This document shows positions 44,478-53,250 of a stretch of DNA of 64,000 nucleotides, one piece after another. Below the pieces are notes generated by a model, which was not told the DNA's origin, made no database searches, and saw nothing but the letters and a program-made list of their open reading frames with translations. The DNA lies in assembly GCF_002860285.1 (NCBI RefSeq), contig NZ_PGVF01000003.1, positions 62,001 to 126,000 of the forward strand, read 5' to 3'. The first letter of the stretch is position 1. Each line of letters begins with the position of its first letter. The DNA is from Bacillus sp. M6-12 (GTDB taxonomy: Bacteria > Bacillota > Bacilli > Bacillales > DSM-1321). Position numbers and translations under genes: made by a program.

Positions 44478-45209
44478 AATAGGGTTAAATGGGTATAAGA
44501 GGATACTTTAGAAAAAAGTATATAAAAAAAGGGCTCTCACTTAATCACATTGTGAGAGCCCAAGTTATTGACAATTCGCACCTAATCTGTTTAGTAGAAG
44601 TTCATGATACAGCCCTCCCCTACTCCCTTATCACCAAATAAGGACATTTTAATTGAATAATTATTTACTCTTTACAGTTAATTCATGGGGTCCTATGACC
44701 ATTCCCCTTTTACATGCATCTTCATTTTTATAAACCTCTTGACATCAATCGTACATTTTTTATCATCTCATTAAGTTTTGTAATAATTTGTGGCTATACT
44801 CTATTCCGTTTGATACTTTTAAAAAGTGGTTTAGGTCAAAGCCTCTAGCCAAATATCCCCTCCAATATTCCAACTTTAATTCTGGATAAATAAGTGATAA
44901 AATGCTAAAAATTTAACTATTGTAGCTTAATACACTGAATTATCACAATATTTAATATATAATGGCATTAACTAATTTTATTTAGTGGGAGGCTGAATCC
45001 TGGGATTGTTTTTTTGGAATTGGACGAAGGTTTAATGGAATCCAGTTTCAGGTTAAATAATCTCAAATAAGACATTTCCTTGTCTATAATGAACATTTTA
45101 AAAATGTTAATAAAATTCTAGATTTAAAGTAAGAGCTCACTCGATAAGTTATTTACCTGAACACCCCCGCTTAAAAAGACACTAATAAAGAAGGAAGGGA
45201 TTTTACGCG
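44478..45209. other. Gap without a gene
   Basis: About 730 bases, AT-rich, no supported ORF and no recognisable FMN riboswitch before the riboflavin kinase gene. The hairpin at 44531 is listed separately. The promoter of 45210 should be here but is not clear. Confidence 0.45.
44531..44561. terminator. Hairpin after the MIP18 gene
   Basis: GGGCTCTCAC / GTGAGAGCCC with 11-base loop. A T-run follows it only on the minus strand, yet the gene it follows is on the plus strand and no minus gene is close. It may act in both directions. Confidence 0.6.
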
Positions 45210-45626
45210 ATGAATACACCTCTTTGTTCATTGCATGGAGTAGTCATAAAAGGAAGACAAATTGGCGGAACCATAGGATTTCCTACTGCCAATTTGTCAT
45301 TAATTTCAAAAAAGCCAAACCTTGAACATGGAGTGTATGGTGTCATAGGTTATTGGAATCAGCACCAATTATTTGGTGTGATGAATATAGGCGTAAGACC
45401 AACGTTCCATGACACTCGTGAGGTTAGCTACGAAGTGCATTTCTTTGATTTTAATGATCAAATATATGATGAAGAACTTTATGTAGATGTCTTATTCTTT
45501 GTAAGACCTGAGTTATCATTTTCAAAAGTTGAAGAACTTATCCAGCAGATTCATCAAGATGTTGCTTTTGTAAAAAGAAGTTTTTCATCGCAGCAATCAG
45601 TTAATGGATGTTTTTCTGGGCTTTGA
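45210..45626 (+). CDS. Stand-alone riboflavin kinase domain
   Basis: 138 residues: only the flavokinase half of bifunctional RibF (about 310 residues), like the kinase part of RibR. GTIGFPTANLSL at 20-31, the NIGVRPTF near 73-80 and YEVHFFDFND near 92-101 with catalytic Glu are typical. It would phosphorylate riboflavin to FMN. The AAGGAAGG site precedes ATG. A flavin reductase gene follows 210 bases later, so it may boost FMN supply for flavin-dependent hydroxylases. No nucleotidylyltransferase domain is present. Confidence 0.85.
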   Translation: MNTPLCSLHGVVIKGRQIGGTIGFPTANLSLISKKPNLEHGVYGVIGYWNQHQLFGVMNIGVRPTFHDTREVSYEVHFFDFNDQIYDEELYVDVLFFVRPELSFSKVEELIQQIHQDVAFVKRSFSSQQSVNGCFSGL

Positions 45627-45836
45627 AATAGAAGAATGGGCTTGTTACTTGTACAAAAATATGTAATTACAAAGTTTTTAAACTATTCAGATAACAGCAT
45701 TTACAGATTATAGATAATTGCGTATTATTTACTTAAGTGCACAAATAGTAAATATTGTTTACTATTTGTTAACAAGCTATGAAAGCATTACAGCACTATG
45801 TAAAAAATTATAACAATTAAAAAGGGAGAGATTAAA

Positions 45837-46334
45837 TTGAGTACAACAACAGAACAAGTATCATTATTTAAAGAAGTGATGGGAAGTTATCCAACAGGAG
45901 TAACAATTGTAACATCAGTCGATGAACAAGGAACTCCAGTTGGTCTTACTGTAAATTCTTTTGCCTCTGTTTCCATAGACCCTTTGCTTGTTTTATGGTC
46001 CATTGATCATCGGGTTTCATCTCTGGATGCTTTTAAAAATTCTAATAAATTTGCCATACATATTTTAGCCGGTGAGCAAAAAGACCTTTGTTGGAGTTTT
46101 TCAAGCAAAGATGCTGATCGATTCGGCACATGTGAATGGAAATTTTCTGATTACAATCTTCCTATTATCTCAGGGGCGTTTGCAACTCTACAATGTAAGA
46201 CGTTTAAACAGGTTGAAGCCGGCGACCATACGATCTTAATAGGTGAAGTTATTGATATTCAAAAAAATGAGAAAGACCCAATGCTATATTTCCGCAGGAA
46301 TGTAGGCTCTATTCCTGAAAACTGGTCTATATAA
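45837..46334 (+). CDS. Flavin reductase (HpaC-like) for two-component monooxygenase
   Basis: 165 residues, TTG start with AAGGGAGAG upstream. GSYPTGVTIVTSVDEQG near 16-32, GLTVNSFASVSIDPLLVLWSI near 35-55 and a GEVIDIQ strand near 135-141 are those of the HpaC/FMN-reductase family, which gives reduced FMN/FAD to an oxygenase. No large oxygenase component of the HpaB type is visible in the window, so the partner lies elsewhere or the reductase serves the di-iron systems. Ends in a perfect hairpin. Confidence 0.88.
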   Translation: MSTTTEQVSLFKEVMGSYPTGVTIVTSVDEQGTPVGLTVNSFASVSIDPLLVLWSIDHRVSSLDAFKNSNKFAIHILAGEQKDLCWSFSSKDADRFGTCEWKFSDYNLPIISGAFATLQCKTFKQVEAGDHTILIGEVIDIQKNEKDPMLYFRRNVGSIPENWSI

Positions 46335-46345
46335 CCTTAAAATGA

Positions 46346-46385
46346 TAAAAAGCGTAAGGAGCCAAATTGACTGGCTCCTTACGCT
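46346..46385 (+). terminator. Terminator of the flavin reductase gene
   Basis: Perfect 14-bp stem AGCGTAAGGAGCCA / TGGCTCCTTACGCT with a 7-base loop, 16 bases after the stop. A-run on the left and ATTTAAT on the right make it possibly bidirectional. Confidence 0.8.
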
Positions 46386-46703
46386 ATTTAATCATTACTC
46401 TTTCCAACTATTCCCTTATGGAAACCGGCAGCAGCAAAGCCCAAGAAGTGCATCTAATATATGAACCTTTTACTCTATTTTTCTTTCCTTACAAGCTTAT
46501 CAACCAGGCTGTCTAGGAGATGAATTACTTCCTTCATATACCTCTCGGGAAGAAAGTAAATAAAATTTCTAGTAAGGTATACATTTCTAGCATGCTCTAG
46601 GTCCATTGAGGATATAAACAAAACCCTGATTTTTCCTTTAAAATAGGTAATTCAGGGTATTACCTTCCAAAAAGTAAATTAGCGCATAAGGTAAACCAAT
46701 ATT
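46386..46703. other. Gap after the reductase
   Basis: No gene. Possible inverted repeat ACCCTGA / TTCAGGGT around 46622-46660 that would follow the broken synthetase gene on the minus strand. Confidence 0.35.
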
Positions 46704-47415
46704 TTACCCATCTATGCTTCTTTTCATCTTAAATTCACAAGATTTTGTCTGATTATTAAGTCTTTTAAATCCGGCTTCACTATTTTTCCGGAGAGTGTGA
46801 TGGGGAGAGAGATTTTCCATGAAAAGGATCTTATCAGGAACCTTATAATCGGCGACACGCTCCGCAATAAATATTTTCATATCTTCAACTGTCGCATCAT
46901 ATCCCGGCTTCATGAGTATCGCTGCACATGAGATTTCGCCCAACACAGAGTCAGGCAAACCAACGATCGGAATGTCCATCACACTTGGATATGTGTAGAA
47001 TATCTCTTCTATTTCATGAGGATAAAGGTAATACCCCCCCACGAATAATCATGTCCTTCTTACGACCCACAATACGAAATTATCCTTGACTATCGACGGT
47101 AGCTAAATCCCCCGTTTAGAACCACCCTTCATCGTCCAAAACCTCACGAGTCTTATCCGGCATGTTATAGTAACCCTTCATTTGTCCAGCCCTGCGGAAA
47201 GCAGACTCGCCAACTTCACCAACAGGCACTTCTTGCCGGCGGTCATCCACTACCTTCGCTTCAACGCCTGGAAATACTCTTCCGACCGTTTCGGCAAGAG
47301 TCACATCACCGTCCTCAAAACTCGTTATTATCAACCACGAAGAGGCCTCAGTCATACGGTAAGCTACTAAAATTTCACATCCCATTTCAGATCTAATCCT
47401 CCGCACAATTTCCAC
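46704..47415 (-). pseudogene. Broken acyl-CoA synthetase (AMP-forming), C-terminal part
   Basis: About 240 residues of the C-terminal half survive: VAYRMTEASSW, then GETVGRVFPG, GDLATVD and GRKKDMIIRGG, YYLYPHEIEE and a final Lys-region helix. Three lesions are visible: an in-frame stop after DDEGWF, a second TAA soon after GDLATVD.SQG, and a frameshift at a run of seven G (47034-47040) where removing one G restores RGGYYLYPHE. The N-terminal half is absent. A sequencing error in the G-run is possible but does not remove the stops. Confidence 0.85.
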
Positions 47416-47605
47416 GCCTACAGGTAGTTAGCTGACCGCTGATAGATATAAATGTCCGTTCATTTTCATTATTAATAGAATCTAATTACCTTCTCCGAAT
47501 ACTTATTTATCGTGTCTAAGTTCTTTAAATGTAGGTAATAATATGATTACTCCCCTTATATTAGCAAACTAAAAATTGGCTTGAACACACTGATATTGAT
47601 TTTGC

Positions 47606-48436
47606 TTAACCTTCTTTTAAAAATTCGATTACTCTATTGTTAAACTCTTCATGACATTCAATATTTGGACAATGACCTGCATGTTCAAATACATATAATT
47701 TATTATTCGGTAACTGCTCTACTATTTCTTTATGATAACCTGGATCGCGTAGTTTGTCCTTTGCACCTGCGATAATAAATGTTGGAACCTTTACATTAAA
47801 ATAGTCAACATTGGAAAGCTTTTTAAAGTCTGAAACTTTTTTCTGAGCACTAGGCGATTTAAAACGAGCAGCAGCCGTACATTCCCAAGCCCCAGGCTCC
47901 AATGATAATTGATATCTCTTATTTATATATTCCTCATTAGCCCATTCTTGATCATTGAATAAAACTTCAATTATTTTCTTCATATGTTCCTTGGTACAAT
48001 CATAGGAATTTAATATTTCTCTGGCTTCATTTTCTGGAATCACACCTCCGCCGCTGACAACGACTATTTTTTTCAAAGGCCAGCTTGGAGTCTCTTTAGC
48101 TGCTTCCCTTAGAAGTAACGTTCCACCCATGGAATTGCCCATGAAATGTGCACTATCTATACACATTACCTTTAAAAAATCTCGTATATGATCAATTCTG
48201 CGTTCTAGCATACCATTAAAATCGAATACTTTTTCTGTCTTTCCAAACCCTAGCCAATCAGGTGCATATACATGAAAATGTTTACTCAATTCTTCAATGT
48301 TATACTCCCAGCTTAATTCAGCACACCCTCCAAATTCACCACCATGTAAAAGTACCAATGGTTCTCCTTCACCGGCTTCTAAATAATGGGTTTTTACTCC
48401 ATTAACCATTACATAACTACTTTTGACATTACCCAT
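47606..48436 (-). CDS. Alpha/beta hydrolase, ring-fission-product hydrolase type
   Basis: 276 residues from ATG 48436 (AAGGAGG 9 bases upstream; longer frame to 48460 includes the site). Oxyanion HGG near 30, nucleophile Ser in FMGNSMGG near 102-109, Asp in AGAKDKLRD near 228, His in HAGHCPN near 257. The layout resembles MhpC/DmpD-type C-C hydrolases that act on meta-cleavage products. No meta-cleavage dioxygenase is visible. Downstream of a dctP fragment. Family-level call only. Confidence 0.85.
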   Translation of the reverse strand: MGNVKSSYVMVNGVKTHYLEAGEGEPLVLLHGGEFGGCAELSWEYNIEELSKHFHVYAPDWLGFGKTEKVFDFNGMLERRIDHIRDFLKVMCIDSAHFMGNSMGGTLLLREAAKETPSWPLKKIVVVSGGGVIPENEAREILNSYDCTKEHMKKIIEVLFNDQEWANEEYINKRYQLSLEPGAWECTAAARFKSPSAQKKVSDFKKLSNVDYFNVKVPTFIIAGAKDKLRDPGYHKEIVEQLPNNKLYVFEHAGHCPNIECHEEFNNRVIEFLKEG

Positions 48437-48473
48437 AAAAAACAGCCTCCTTCTCATCAATTAATGAAATGAA

Positions 48474-48499
48474 GAGAGGGGTCATCCCCTCCCTCTTTT
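48474..48499. other. Hairpin between hydrolase and dctP fragment
   Basis: AGAGGGG / CCCCTC with flanking pairs and TTTTT on the plus-strand side. Intercistronic on the minus strand; may terminate plus-strand transcription. Confidence 0.45.
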
Positions 48500-48509
48500 T
48501 ACAGCTTCC

Positions 48510-48749
48510 TTATCTAAACTCTTTGACAATATCAAATAGTTCTTTACCTTTGTCATTTGCATTCTTGTAAACCTCATCTAATACATTCTGAGTCAAATCT
48601 TTAAATACTTTCTCCTCTTCTGCATTCAATGTATGAACCTTCCCTTTTTCCGCTTCCATTTCTTTCAACAGGTCTTTATAGAAAGTTCTGCCTAGTTTTT
48701 CATATTCAACCATAGATTCATTACCTGTTTCTATCATTACATCTTGCCC
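48510..48749 (-). pseudogene. C-terminal fragment of a dctP-type binding-protein gene
   Basis: About 79 codons, bounded upstream by TGA. GQDVMIETGNESMVEYEKL and the tail DKGKELFDIVKEFR match the last fifth of DctP proteins, but the signal peptide and the whole ligand-binding body are missing. A separate short out-of-frame stretch with ISYGEYLTQSAGKNEG lies just upstream, not identified. It could still be translated from the ATG at 48737, but without the N-terminal lobe it cannot be a functional receptor. Relic of a fourth TRAP system. Confidence 0.7.
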
Positions 48750-49589
48750 TCATTCTTACCAGCCGATTGGGTCAGGTACTCACCATAGGAGATTTTGGTT
48801 TCTCTTCTGATCTGCAGGCTGGGGACTTGGTTCCATTAAATTCGACATAATAACCTCCTGATGAAGTACTTATGTTATAATCGACTTCCTTTTCATGCTT
48901 GCTCTTAAACCTGTAATGCTGCTAGGCCTGTACCCAATAGTGATAAAACCTGGATCGAAAATCTAAAAATCAAAATTTTTTCACAGAATCTTTAGACGAA
49001 GAAAATGGCAACGCTTTTTTCTTTTTATTCATTACAAAAGAATACTGAATAAATTTAAATAAATATGAAAGCGCTCTCGCTAATTATAGATATAAAAAGT
49101 ATTGCTCTATAATTACTATAAATTGTGGATGAAGAGGAAGGAAATGTTAACCAAGGTGGAAAACGATAAAATATTGCAGGAGACATTAGAGTTTTTTCAG
49201 CTAGCCAATATCAAAAAAAAAAAAGATTGAAATGGCAGATTTTGGACTTGGCCTTATTTTATTATATTGAATTACTTGCTGTTCTTTCTACTCTTTAAAA
49301 AATCCAAAGGTACAGATCCAACTGATAATTATGTAAGGCTAACCATGGATTCAGAATCGCTTCAGCTTACAAAAAGTAAGGGTTAAACCCTCTGTTGCCA
49401 GTTAACTCCCGGAGTTTGCCGGTCGGAATGTTAGTGACATAAAACTCTATGTTAATCCAAAGAAACCATATATATTTTCAGCCAATAGATTCGCAATTTG
49501 CATTCGAAATTCATTTCTTCAACCCCTCAATGTCATAAACTTATAAATTATTATGAAGAGTGTATGATTTGAGCACTTTTTTTAACACT
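48750..49589. other. Decayed stretch without an intact gene
   Basis: About 840 bases. A candidate cre (TGAAAGCGCTCTCG, 49066-49079; one mismatch at the last base) precedes the hydrolase/dctP-fragment unit. Between 49140 and 49390 on the plus strand, short open stretches with frameshifts (including IEMADFGLG) look like eroded coding sequence I cannot identify with confidence. Confidence 0.4.
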
Positions 49590-50276
49590 TCAAAGTCTAT
49601 CAGCAAATTCGAAACCTTTCCGTTTGAGGATTTCATCTACCCATTTTCGGTCGACTTCTCCATTCTCAATGGAACGCAGAATCTTCTCCTCCTTAATTTG
49701 CTGCTCCTGTGCAAGCTGAAGAATTTCCTCTGCACCTTGGCAAGGGATAGCCACCAATCCATCTTCATCCCCTACAATAATATCTCCTGGATTAATTACC
49801 ATGCCGCCTATTGTCACAGGAACGTTAATTTCACCAGGTCCATCTTTGTATGGCCCCCGGTTTGTTACCCCTTTAGCAAACACAGGAAACATTTCTTTCT
49901 TAATAATGCCGTAATCCCTAATGGCCCCATCGATTACAAATCCAGATATTCCGGCCTTTTGTGCCAAGCGCATCATAATTTCCCCGACGATTGCATTAGT
50001 TGTTTCCCCGCCTGCATCTACTACAAGCACTTCACCAGGTTTTGCAAGGTCGATTGCTTTATGAACCATTAAATTATCTCCTGGTCTTGTTTTGACTGTG
50101 ATTGCCGTACCTAATAATTTACCTTCTTTATGATGCGGCCTTATGCAAGAGCCAATTGCGTTTAGCCGGTTCATATTATCACTGAGGTGTACAGTAGCAA
50201 TATTTCTGAACTTTTCTATTATTTCTTTTTTCACTGGATTATTAATTTGTAAAATTCTAAATCCATGGTTTGTCAA
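49590..50276 (-). CDS. RraA-family aldolase (4-hydroxy-4-methyl-2-oxoglutarate type)
   Basis: 228 residues; TTG start with GGGGGGA 7 bases upstream. GEVLVVDAGGETTNAIVGEI near 76-95, the catalytic run GISGFVIDGAIRDYG near 105-119 (Arg and Asp bind Mg and pyruvate) and GDIIVGDEDGLVAIP near 170 are diagnostic. Family aldolases split 4-hydroxy-4-methyl- or 4-carboxy-4-hydroxy-2-oxo acids to pyruvate and oxaloacetate or a second pyruvate. It stands alone here, near the IclR at 51074 and the broken GntR. RNase E inhibitor activity of RraA is not expected in this group. Confidence 0.85.
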   Translation of the reverse strand: MTNHGFRILQINNPVKKEIIEKFRNIATVHLSDNMNRLNAIGSCIRPHHKEGKLLGTAITVKTRPGDNLMVHKAIDLAKPGEVLVVDAGGETTNAIVGEIMMRLAQKAGISGFVIDGAIRDYGIIKKEMFPVFAKGVTNRGPYKDGPGEINVPVTIGGMVINPGDIIVGDEDGLVAIPCQGAEEILQLAQEQQIKEEKILRSIENGEVDRKWVDEILKRKGFEFADRL

Positions 50277-50519
50277 AGATGGTTCCCCCCTAAATCTACA
50301 CTTTTATTATTTATTATTCACAGAAAGATTTTAAGAACATCTATTTTCTTATTCAGGATAAATATTCAATTCATTTAAAGCAGGATAAATATTATTTTTA
50401 TAGTTTTAATTATTAATATAAGCCAATAGCATATGGCAAAACCATACAACATGGTAATTCTTAAGGAAAATATTTCATTATTAAAATCAATAAATATAAA
50501 ATATAGTCCTTAGAATTTC

Positions 50520-50945
50520 AGCTTTATTTTTCTTTGCAGATTGGCAGGAAATTTTTGAAGCAAGGAGATTTATTGAAAGGGAACTCACCTTCTTAGGCAC
50601 TAAAAAAGCAAGCCTGGAAGACTTCTTTGATATGGAGAAAACCATTTTGGACATGGAATTAGCGATCAATGAAAATAACCATGCAGATTATGTCTCGGCC
50701 AATTTACTTTTTCATTAGAAAATTGCGAGATCGCCAAATAACCTTGTAATGTATCATTTATACCAATCAATCAATAATCTAGTTGCTCACGCCAAAAAAA
50801 AGCGGTAACCGTTCAAGGAGTAATGGATAATTTACTCCAGTTTCACAAAGGCATATTAAGAGCGATGAAGAATCATAACCCAGAACTTGCTAGTGAGTTG
50901 ATGATTATATTAATAATGTTCATGTCCTTTTACGAAAAAGTATGA
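50520..50945 (+). pseudogene. Broken GntR/FadR-type regulator, FCD domain only
   Basis: Plus-strand frames read EIFEARRFIERELTFLGTKK, then MEKTILDMELAINENNHADY, VSANLLFH, a TAG stop, IARSPNNLVMYHLYQSINNL and, after a frameshift near 50805, QFHKGILRAMKNHNPELAS. That is the order of FCD-domain helices: FEARR, D..FH..IA..N, H..I..A...D...A. The DNA-binding N-terminus is missing. Stop plus frameshift make it a pseudogene. Confidence 0.8.
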
Positions 50946-51073
50946 TTATTAAAGTACCAGGCAACCTCCACCGGTTAAGGACAAATCATCATCCCCGTGC
51001 GGTGCAGTCGTACATTGTTATCCTGTTCATTTCAAGGACATACTTATTGAGCAAAAAGAGGTACTATTAGCAC

Positions 51074-51850
51074 TTAAATTCCTTTCTTTTTACGTTCTTT
51101 AATCATTTCAGAGATTTTTTGACCAGCCAGCTTAATATCTTCCAAAAATTTTGGATTTTTCAGTTTGTCCTTCATTCGGTGTACTGGACCTGCTATGCTT
51201 ATAGCCGCAATCACTTGGTCCTTTTCATTGAAAACCGGAACCCCTACTGCAATAATCCCTTCAAGGAATTCTTGGTCACAAATTACATAATATTGCGACC
51301 TAATGACATCTAACTTTTCTAATAACTCATAATGAGAGGTGATTGTTCTTGGGGTGTATCGATCCAATTCCTTAGGGAGTAATGAATGAATATAGCCCTC
51401 ATTCTGGAAAGCAAGGATAATCTGCCCAGTGCTTGTTGAATGAATTGGGTGCCGTTTACCAAGGTGTGTATGAAGTTGAACAGGAAACTCACACTCTATT
51501 TTTTCTAGGTAGATAATATGTTTTCGTTCTAAAATACCGAGATGGGAAGTTTCTCCCGTTTTCTCAGTTAGCAAATTTAGGATCGGAGTGGATTCCTTTA
51601 AAAAAGGTATTTGAGTCCTTACTATATTTGTTAAGGACAAAACAGATGTTCCCAAACTGTAAAGATTTGTTATGGGATCTTTATAAACAAATCCTTCACT
51701 TGTCATAGTAGATAATAGTCTGTGTACTGTGCTCTTACTTATCTGTAATATCCCCGCAATTTCAGTTATACCAAGCTCTGGTTTATCCATAGAAAAAATC
51801 TTAAGTACGCGTAATGCATTTGAAAGCGATGAGTCCCTTTGATCCCTCAT
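51074..51850 (-). CDS. IclR-family regulator
   Basis: 258 residues. Winged helix near 8-70 (LGITEIAGILQISKSTVHRLL), effector domain with TSTGQIILAF near 135 and IAVGVPVFNEKDQVIAAIS near 205. More like the IclR at 63149 (both with TVHRLL/TAHRLI and KHP/RHPIHSTS or KSPFHCTS) than like those at 5285, 10147 and 23072. Target could be the RraA-type aldolase or the hydrolase region. Confidence 0.9.
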   Translation of the reverse strand: MRDQRDSSLSNALRVLKIFSMDKPELGITEIAGILQISKSTVHRLLSTMTSEGFVYKDPITNLYSLGTSVLSLTNIVRTQIPFLKESTPILNLLTEKTGETSHLGILERKHIIYLEKIECEFPVQLHTHLGKRHPIHSTSTGQIILAFQNEGYIHSLLPKELDRYTPRTITSHYELLEKLDVIRSQYYVICDQEFLEGIIAVGVPVFNEKDQVIAAISIAGPVHRMKDKLKNPKFLEDIKLAGQKISEMIKERKKKGI

Positions 51851-52368
51851 TGTCTCCCACTCCCATCTTAGCGATTGGTTAATTCTTATTTACAATGGCT
51901 ATTGGACAAGAAAAAAAAGAAATGAAGTCATTATCATCGGCCGTAATCCTTGTCGTTTCGTATTACATACCTCACTTTTCTTTTTACCTGCTCATAAACC
52001 AATTAATCTCATAATATTCTCTTTAAATAAATATAACCATGGTGTAAATCATATTGAAAGAAAGACCAAAATTGTTCTGGTGATATGTCATTTATCCAAT
52101 AACCAGAATATCTACCAATTTGGTGATCATTTATGGATCACCTCCCATTCGGACAGGTAAAATGGCATGTGATGTCTTTGCCTATCACTATTCCCAATGT
52201 TTTACTAAGAAAGTTTTTTTCACATCTAAAGGAAGAAGACACCTCAAATTCCGTTCGACTGCACCCATGCTGGACACCTCAAAAAGAAGCTGGCGTATGG
52301 GCCAACTTCTTTTTACTGCTAAGTGTTACAGCCACTCATTAAATAAGACATAGGACTTGATTGGGATA
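51851..52368. other. Gap between two IclR genes
   Basis: No gene supported. An inverted repeat GGTGATC / GATCACC at 52111-52135 is notable. A short frame around 52133-52342 is out of character and lacks a start signal. Confidence 0.4.
52281..52314 (-). terminator. Terminator of IclR gene at 52369
   Basis: AAAAAGAAGCTGGC / GCCAACTTCTTTTT around a 6-base loop, with T-runs on both strands (bidirectional), 55 bases after the stop. Confidence 0.85.
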
Positions 52369-53151
52369 TTAATAAATTTCAGTTAAATATCCAAGCTTTT
52401 GCGAAATTTCATTTGCTGCCTTTTTTGTCATTTTAATGAGTCTTTCCCGATCGTGGAATTCCATTTTATGGCTTGGCCCAATCACGCCAATCGCCGCTAC
52501 AGTTTGTCCATTCAGCCCGAATACTGGAACGGAAATACCAGTTAGGCCTACAAAAGTTTCGTCAATATCGACAAATAACCCTTGTTCCTTTATCGTTTGC
52601 AGACGACGGATAAAGATTTCTTGATCTATTAAAGTATAAGGGGTTCTTTTCTCTAAAGGCGTGTCATTCAGAATGGTTTTCACTTCAGTGATTGGCATCT
52701 GAGCTAACAGCATAATACCCAGCGCGCCATAATGTAAAGCCCGGCTGCGGCCTGCATAGGAACGCAATGGAAACTCATCATTGCTATCAATTGACAATAA
52801 ATATTGGATTACATTTTTTTGCGGGATAGCCAGCAGAATCGTTAAACCTGTCGTTTGGTGCAATTCAGACAGCACAGGCTCGGCCTCCCTGCGAATATCA
52901 AGGTTTTCTAATACAATTCCCCCGTATTCGAGAAACTTGTAGCCCAGCCGGTAGGTGTGATCTTTATTTTCATAATAAATGAGTCCATTTTTCTCCAGCG
53001 TCCATAACATGCGGTATACGGTAGCTTTAGCAAGGCCGGTTTGCTCTACAATACATTCAATTGTCAGATTCACTTTTTCAAAGCTAAAGCAGTTTAATAT
53101 GCTAATAATTCGTTCAATAGCACGTATCGGCTCTACTTTAATATCTCTCAT
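52369..53151 (-). CDS. IclR-family regulator, PcaR-like
   Basis: 260 residues from ATG 53151 (AAAGG 9 bases upstream; a TTG at 53160 also possible). Winged helix near 10-75 (TIECIVEQTGLAKATVYRML), effector domain with RSRALHYGALGIMLLAQ near 130. It lies directly upstream of nothing on its own strand but next to the 3-hydroxybenzoate-6-hydroxylase-like gene at 53251, sharing the terminator region; probable regulator of the 53251-57186 genes. Confidence 0.88.
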   Translation of the reverse strand: MRDIKVEPIRAIERIISILNCFSFEKVNLTIECIVEQTGLAKATVYRMLWTLEKNGLIYYENKDHTYRLGYKFLEYGGIVLENLDIRREAEPVLSELHQTTGLTILLAIPQKNVIQYLLSIDSNDEFPLRSYAGRSRALHYGALGIMLLAQMPITEVKTILNDTPLEKRTPYTLIDQEIFIRRLQTIKEQGLFVDIDETFVGLTGISVPVFGLNGQTVAAIGVIGPSHKMEFHDRERLIKMTKKAANEISQKLGYLTEIY

Positions 53152-53201
53152 ATCATACAACCTTTGTATAGTTATTTAGAACTACTTGCTGCAACATGAA
53201 A

Positions 53202-53234
53202 TGAAAGGGCTTTCGTTAATTGAAAACCCTTTCA
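53202..53234 (-). terminator. Terminator after second hydroxylase gene
   Basis: TGAAAGGG..TTTC / GAAA..CCCTTTCA around a TTAATT-type loop, just after the hydroxylase stop on the minus strand. Confidence 0.65.
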
Positions 53235-53250
53235 AGCCACCGTATTTTTA

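Noticed and set aside
44478..45209. FMN riboswitch before the riboflavin kinase gene
   Set aside because: I looked for the conserved RFN segments and found none.
49140..49390. Eroded gene resembling a D-lyxose-isomerase-type cupin
   Set aside because: Only IEMADFGLG and a few helices fit; no reliable frame or metal motif remains.
50950..51065. Possible class II aldolase relic (VVHCYP-like stretch on the plus strand)
   Set aside because: Too short and needs a frameshift; similarity could be chance.
52120..52353. Overlapping plus-strand frames of 69-77 codons
   Set aside because: Two frames compete, composition is unlike a gene, and a terminator lies inside.
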